NCBI RefSeq assembly: GCF_000423605.1
Contig: NZ_AUIH01000005.1
Span: 62,001-126,000, forward strand
Origin: Saccharospirillum impatiens DSM 12546
Lineage (GTDB): Bacteria > Pseudomonadota > Gammaproteobacteria > Pseudomonadales > Natronospirillaceae
Length of the DNA: 64,000 nt
Direction: 5' to 3'
The translations under genes were made by a program, and so were the position numbers. Positions 59,433 to 64,000 of the stretch are shown here, piece by piece; the stretch's first letter is position 1, and each line of letters starts with the position of its first letter. The notes under the pieces were generated by a model that saw only the letters and a program-made list of their open reading frames with translations, ran no database searches and was not told where the DNA came from.

Positions 59433-61088
59433 TTACACAGACAGCGCGGCCAGGCTGTGTTTGGCAAGTTTCAGAATATCCTCATTGGCTGAGTCGCTGA
59501 GCAACCCTTCCAGGAAAAACTCCAGACTCGACAATGCATCGGCCAGGGATTCCAATTGCCCGGGGTCGACCATCGTTCCGGACTCTTCAAGGTCACGGCT
59601 GATATAGTTAATGGCACGCTGAATCAGATCGGCAGCGGTGTTGCTGTTTAGGAACACAAAGGCTCCCTTCACGCCATTGAGTGTTGGAACAACGTTTGAT
59701 AGATGTAACCGGTCACCCTGAGAATCCATGTAGGCTGTAATGGCCCTTTTGGCCAGTGCCAGGCCTGCCTCGGCTTCATCAATCAGCACCACGCGGGCAT
59801 CATGCAACTGCGCAAGCGCTGCTTTGTTATCGCCGCTGCCTTCCAATTGTCGCTGGCCTTGTAAAATCCGCGACAAGGCGCTTTCTGCGTAGAGCACGGC
59901 ATCCGCAATGGTCAGCAGCTGTTCATTGGACGGGGCTGCATTGTCGGCCCATCCTGCTATGACCTTGCCCTGCTGCTTCAACACGTTCGCCGGGCTTTGC
60001 AGACCCAGCATTACATACACATCGGCTACCTTGGTCATCCGCTCCTGCAGGGTACGAGCCGAAAACCCGCTATCGCCCCGAGCTGCCTGATCTACAGTGT
60101 CTTTAATAACCGCAATATCCTCTTTCAAGGCCTCAGACACGCTCGACAGCACACTTCGGCCCGGACTAAACAGAATTTGACGCTGCTCTTCGAGCATATC
60201 GTCGCTCTGCCCAAGAGTCGGCAAATTATAGTATTTGGCAACCTGACGCGCCCTCAGGCTCTCAGCGGGATTCATGGCGAGCAAAAACAAAAACTCTTTC
60301 ATCAACGCGAGTGAAGGTTGTTTGTTCAGCGATTTAGGGGCATGACTGATCAACTCTTTAAGGTGACGATCAAGCTGGGCAAACAGCATTTTGCGCGGAC
60401 CGGTCATCAGCGCACTGCGATTGGCCATCGACTCAAGTGCCCCCGAAGCAACCCACCACAGTGGCGCACAGGGCGCATTGGCAAGAAGCTGATCTATGCG
60501 GTTTAACGCCAGGCCCATGTACTTGAAAGCCCCTACAGTGCGCTCACCTCGCAACAGGTGCAGCAAGCCAGCCTGGTACATATGGCGAAACTTTTTAAGC
60601 TGGCGAATCTTCTGAGGTGTAAATTCAAACACCTTCTTGTCCGCCGGCTTACCAGGCTTGAAGGAAAACTGAAAGAAATGACCCTCGCCCAGCAACGTCA
60701 CGCCGCGTGCCCGACGCAACTGATTGATGGTCGGCAACAACACGGCGGGAATGGCTTTCTGCCCGAGACTCAAAAACTCCAAATAGCGGCTGAGCACGAC
60801 CAGCCCGCCGCTCATTGCATCCAGCTTCATGCGAAGATCGTCGCCATCGACGGACTGGCCGGTGGGTATCGCATTGATCAGTGCGTTAAACTCATCACAC
60901 AGGGCAATGGCGCCCTCTTCTTCCAACACCTGGAAGATGCCCCGCATTTGTCCAATCAGATCCTGTGATTGCTGTAATTGCACCAGATCGCTGGTGTCCG
61001 AGCTAAAGCTCTCGAGTGCAGACTGCGCTTGCTGCAGCGTGGCCTCAAGCTCGGTCTTGATCGCTTCCTTAGATGTGGCTGTACTCAT
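59433..61088 (-). CDS. fimL: FimL-like protein (ChpA N-terminal homologue)
   Basis: 551 residues, resembling FimL of Pseudomonas, a scaffold for type IV pilus and cAMP signalling that resembles the N-terminal region of the histidine kinase ChpA but lacks catalytic and phospho-transfer residues. Most of it is helical; two or more Hpt-like bundles are likely, with the histidine sites degenerate. It neighbours nhaB, the same pairing as in Pseudomonas aeruginosa. It ends nine bases before the next same-strand gene. Confidence 0.78.
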   Translation of the reverse strand: MSTATSKEAIKTELEATLQQAQSALESFSSDTSDLVQLQQSQDLIGQMRGIFQVLEEEGAIALCDEFNALINAIPTGQSVDGDDLRMKLDAMSGGLVVLSRYLEFLSLGQKAIPAVLLPTINQLRRARGVTLLGEGHFFQFSFKPGKPADKKVFEFTPQKIRQLKKFRHMYQAGLLHLLRGERTVGAFKYMGLALNRIDQLLANAPCAPLWWVASGALESMANRSALMTGPRKMLFAQLDRHLKELISHAPKSLNKQPSLALMKEFLFLLAMNPAESLRARQVAKYYNLPTLGQSDDMLEEQRQILFSPGRSVLSSVSEALKEDIAVIKDTVDQAARGDSGFSARTLQERMTKVADVYVMLGLQSPANVLKQQGKVIAGWADNAAPSNEQLLTIADAVLYAESALSRILQGQRQLEGSGDNKAALAQLHDARVVLIDEAEAGLALAKRAITAYMDSQGDRLHLSNVVPTLNGVKGAFVFLNSNTAADLIQRAINYISRDLEESGTMVDPGQLESLADALSSLEFFLEGLLSDSANEDILKLAKHSLAALSV

Positions 61089-61541
61089 CGTTCACTAACC
61101 TTGTTGCGGGACACACGTACAGGACGTGATCAACAACCGCCTGCTGCCATGGCGGCGACTCCGGTGGGTGGCTTTACTGTCTACCGGCCCAGGCCGATCA
61201 TCTTACTGGTGATCAACCCGATTGCGCAGTGAACCGGCAAATAACGCATCCCTGTTGCCAGTATACCCAGCAACCACCTCTTGCATCAGTGTTCCACACT
61301 CATTTTGTTAATAAAAGCACATATTTAGCGTCGATTTCTTAGGTTTTGTCTTAAAGAGTGGACGTATTGTCGCCATGAACCGTTATTTCCGATTTCCGAA
61401 AGGCGACCTGGCCTTGTTGTTTTCCTACAATCCGCTTGAATTTCCTGCAAAAAAGGGTACTTTGAGCGCGCTTTGCGCAACCCGTACACACAACAACAGG
61501 ATTGTGGCAATACCGCTTTCACATTACCCGAAGAGCTTCTG
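61089..61541. other. 453-base divergent gap between fimL and nhaB
   Basis: No gene with a ribosome binding site. It must hold the promoters of both fimL and nhaB, but I cannot place a confident -35/-10 pair. The final 100 bases before nhaB have a short GAGCGCGCTTTGCGC hairpin near 61464-61478. I see no RNA gene here. Confidence 0.45.
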
Positions 61542-63053
61542 ATGAACACCTCGCTTAGTCAGTCCTTTGTTAAGAATTTCCTGGGGCACAGTCCCAATTG
61601 GTATAAAAAGACCATAGTTGCCTTTCTTGTCATCAATCCGATACTGTTTTTCAGCCTCGGTGACAGCGGCCCCCTGATTGTCGGCTGGCTGCTGATTGGT
61701 CAGTTTATTTTCACCTTGGCCATGGCGCTGAAATGCTACCCGCTTCAACCCGGTGGCTTGCTTGCCATTGAAGCCGTCATCATTGGCCTGACCAGCCCGG
61801 AAGTCGTTTACCACGAGGCGGTGACCAACTTCCCGGTGATCATGTTGCTGATGTTCATGGTCGCCGGCATCTACTTCATGAAAGATCTGCTGCTGTTCAT
61901 TTTCACCAAACTGTTACTTGGGATCCGCTCCAAAACCCTTCTTTCCCTGATGTTCTGCAGTGCCGCTGCCTTTCTATCGGCCTTTTTGGATGCATTAACC
62001 GTTACCGCAGTTCTGATCAGCGTCGCCGTGGGCTTCTATTCGGTGTACCACAAAGTGGCCTCCGGCAAACACTTTCACCATGACCACGACCATAACAAAG
62101 ACGAGAGCGTGGAAGACTTGCACCGGGAAGACCTCGACTCGTTCAGGGGCTTTCTGCGTTCGTTGCTGATGCATGGCGCCGTGGGTACAGCTTTGGGAGG
62201 CGTCTGCACCCTGGTGGGTGAACCTCAGAACCTGCTGATCGCACGCATTGCCGGCTGGGATTTTGCTGAGTTCTTTATCAGAATGGCTCCGGTTACCATG
62301 CCCGTATTGATCGCAGGCCTGACGACCTGTGTACTGCTCGAAAAACTAAAGTGGTTTGGCTACGGCTCTAAATTACCCCAGGTTGTACGAAGCATTCTTG
62401 AAGACTATGAAGACCATCAGCAAAGCAAACGCACCCAAAAAGACATCGCCAAGCTCATAGTGCAGGGTATTGTCGCCATCTGGTTGATACTGGGCCTGGC
62501 TTTCCATATCGCCGAGGTCGGCCTGATCGGTCTCAGCGTGATCGTTCTACTGACTGCGTTCAACGGCATAACCGACGAGCACAACATCGGCAAGGCTTTT
62601 GAAGAAGCGCTGCCATTCACCGCTCTGTTGGTGGTGTTCTTTACCATCGTCGGGGTCATTCACAGCCAACACCTGTTCGCCCCCATCATTGCCTGGGTAC
62701 TCAGCCTGCCGATGGACATTCAGCCTGGCATGTTCTTTATTGCCAACGGCTTACTGTCGGCAATCAGCGACAATGTCTTCGTTGCCACGGTTTACATCAA
62801 TGAAGTCAAACTTGCGCTGGAGGCCGGCGAAATCAGCCGTAACCAATTCAACCTGTTGACGGTGGCAATCAACACCGGCACAAATTTGCCTTCGGTCGCT
62901 ACGCCTAACGGACAGGCCGCTTTCTTGTTTTTGCTGACATCAGCTATCTCGCCTCTGGTGCGTCTGTCGTATGGTCGCATGGTGGTAATGGCGTTCCCCT
63001 ATGCCGTCGTGATGGCGACTTTCGGTTATATTGGCGTCACATATTGGCTATGA
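61542..63053 (+). CDS. nhaB: Na+/H+ antiporter NhaB
   Basis: Inner-membrane antiporter (503 residues) that exports sodium in exchange for protons, suited to a marine or saline niche. About 10-12 helices. NhaB blocks are [19 protein letters not shown] with the conserved Asp, [16 protein letters not shown], and the C-terminal [24 protein letters not shown] His-rich loop ([12 protein letters not shown]) near residue 180 is a local feature. The ATG at 61542 matches the family start. It is divergent from fimL. Confidence 0.95.
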   Translation: MNTSLSQSFVKNFLGHSPNWYKKTIVAFLVINPILFFSLGDSGPLIVGWLLIGQFIFTLAMALKCYPLQPGGLLAIEAVIIGLTSPEVVYHEAVTNFPVIMLLMFMVAGIYFMKDLLLFIFTKLLLGIRSKTLLSLMFCSAAAFLSAFLDALTVTAVLISVAVGFYSVYHKVASGKHFHHDHDHNKDESVEDLHREDLDSFRGFLRSLLMHGAVGTALGGVCTLVGEPQNLLIARIAGWDFAEFFIRMAPVTMPVLIAGLTTCVLLEKLKWFGYGSKLPQVVRSILEDYEDHQQSKRTQKDIAKLIVQGIVAIWLILGLAFHIAEVGLIGLSVIVLLTAFNGITDEHNIGKAFEEALPFTALLVVFFTIVGVIHSQHLFAPIIAWVLSLPMDIQPGMFFIANGLLSAISDNVFVATVYINEVKLALEAGEISRNQFNLLTVAINTGTNLPSVATPNGQAAFLFLLTSAISPLVRLSYGRMVVMAFPYAVVMATFGYIGVTYWL

Positions 63054-63130
63054 TGCGCACCTGACTATCCGGAGGGAGGCACCTTGAGCGCCTTTCTCCA
63101 GCCTCTCTGACGCTACTTACGGAGAAGACC

Positions 63131-64000
63131 TTGAGCTACCCGCATCGCTTCAGCGTAGCCCCGATGATGGACTGGACGACCAGCGAATGTCGCCAGTTTC
63201 ATCGTCTACTGACTCACCGTGCCCTGCTTTATACCGAAATGGTGACAACCGGCGCACTGATCCATGGTCAGCGCGATCGCTTCCTGGCTTATACGGAGTC
63301 TGAACATCCTCTGGCTTTGCAGCTCGGCGGCTCCGACCCCCATGATCTGGCCACTTGCGCCAGACTGGCAGAACAATGGGGCTATGATGAAGTCAATTTG
63401 AACGCAGGATGCCCTTCCGACCGGGTCCAGAATGGCATGATCGGGGCTATTCTTATGGCCCATGGGGCCCTGGTGCGCGACGGTTTAAAAGCCATGCGAG
63501 ACGCCGTTTCCCTGCCAATTACCCTGAAGCACCGAATCGGCATCGACGACTTCGACAGCTATGAATTCTTACGCGACTTTGTCGGTATTACCGCCGAATC
63601 TGGCTGTGACACCTTCATCGTGCATGCACGCAAAGCCATTCTCAGTGGCCTTAGCCCAAAGGAAAACCGGGAAATCCCGCCCCTTGACTACGACCGGGTC
63701 AAGCAACTGAAGGCGGACTTCCCTGCCCTGAATATTGTGATTAATGGGGGTTTAAAGGATCATGCTGCTTGCCTGGCGCTACTTGATGAGGGGCTTGATG
63801 GGGTAATGCTCGGTCGCGAGGCCTACCAGAACCCATTGATTCTGCAGACTGTGGACCCAACCTATTATGGGCAGGAAGCACCCATTCAGACTCAATCTGA
63901 CCTGGCCAGCATTTACCTTCGATGGGTTGAGCGTCACCTACAACAAGGTAAGCCCTTGAAGTATGCCGTTAGACACACCCTGGGTTTGTTTCAGGGACAG
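63131..64000 (+). CDS. dusA: tRNA-dihydrouridine synthase A (3' end cut by window)
   Basis: FMN enzyme that reduces U20/U20a of tRNA to dihydrouridine. 290 codons are visible and the gene runs off the right edge. VAPMMDWTTSECRQFHR, LQLGGSDP, NLNAGCPSDRVQ with the catalytic cysteine, FIVHARKAI and VINGG are in order. It opens with TTG at 63131 behind GGAGAAGACC. The GACLM that usually follows the catalytic block reads GAILM here. Confidence 0.93.
   Translation, partial: MSYPHRFSVAPMMDWTTSECRQFHRLLTHRALLYTEMVTTGALIHGQRDRFLAYTESEHPLALQLGGSDPHDLATCARLAEQWGYDEVNLNAGCPSDRVQNGMIGAILMAHGALVRDGLKAMRDAVSLPITLKHRIGIDDFDSYEFLRDFVGITAESGCDTFIVHARKAILSGLSPKENREIPPLDYDRVKQLKADFPALNIVINGGLKDHAACLALLDEGLDGVMLGREAYQNPLILQTVDPTYYGQEAPIQTQSDLASIYLRWVERHLQQGKPLKYAVRHTLGLFQGQ

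Overview
The window looks like ordinary core chromosome of a marine-type gammaproteobacterium in the Pseudomonadales/Oceanospirillales neighbourhood. This is inferred from protein families and gene order. Several blocks match Pseudomonas-type arrangements: tig-clpP-clpX-lon-hupB-ppiD beside folD-ppiB-lpxH; gacA-uvrC-pgsA followed by tRNA-Gly, tRNA-Cys and tRNA-Leu; comEC-DUF2062-lol-PilZ; cysI with a DUF934 partner; an iron-sulfur type CysH; ThrH; and fimL next to nhaB. I see no prophage, CRISPR array, secretion locus, toxin-antitoxin pair or transposase gene. Base composition looks even along the window, at roughly 50-55% GC judged by eye.

Layout. 1-10.4 kb: the end-truncated comEC, a DUF2062 membrane protein, lolD with a single LolC/E-type permease, a PilZ protein, a peptidylarginine/agmatine deiminase, a DinG-like helicase, kdsA and kdsC (Kdo synthesis) and a small HTH protein. 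10.4-19 kb: the protein quality-control block ppiD, hupB, lon, clpX, clpP and tig, all on the minus strand. 19.2-19.5 kb: tRNA-His, tRNA-Arg and tRNA-Pro. 19.66-19.95 kb: a 286-bp non-coding element with 35-bp terminal inverted repeats, just before folD-ppiB-lpxH. 22-29.4 kb: RNA modification genes (miaE, trmA, rlmG, rlmKL), rmf, pyrD and DUF2835. 29.5-34.3 kb: a giant NAD-glutamate dehydrogenase. 34.5-37.5 kb: a DUF2970 protein, an unlisted 38-residue membrane peptide, and the sulfite reductase gene with its DUF934 partner.

37.6-42.1 kb: an SOS-controlled sulA, three tRNA genes and a decayed tRNA-Gly copy, then pgsA, uvrC and gacA. 42.4-51.5 kb: a PIN-PhoH ATPase, DegV, pabB, thrH, cysH, cysB, a small membrane protein and aroG. 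51.6-57.2 kb: an alpha/beta-hydrolase-fold protein lacking catalytic residues, divergent from lexA, then dnaQ, rnhA, a YafS-type methyltransferase and mltD. 57.3-64 kb: sohB, an SCP2 protein, a membrane protein, fimL, nhaB and a right-truncated dusA.

Functional links. The sulfur genes (cysI-DUF934, cysH, cysB) form one assimilation route under a local regulator. LexA and SulA form an SOS pair split by about 15 kb, each under two LexA boxes with the same 19-bp phasing. ClpXP, Lon, trigger factor and PpiD form a folding and proteolysis island. No clearly new system is visible. The points most worth a second look are the 286-bp inverted-repeat element, the twin SOS operators, the pseudoenzyme-like hydrolase sharing the lexA control region, the 38-residue peptide, a parS-like motif upstream of cysH, and the apparent lack of a second LolC/E gene and of gloB.
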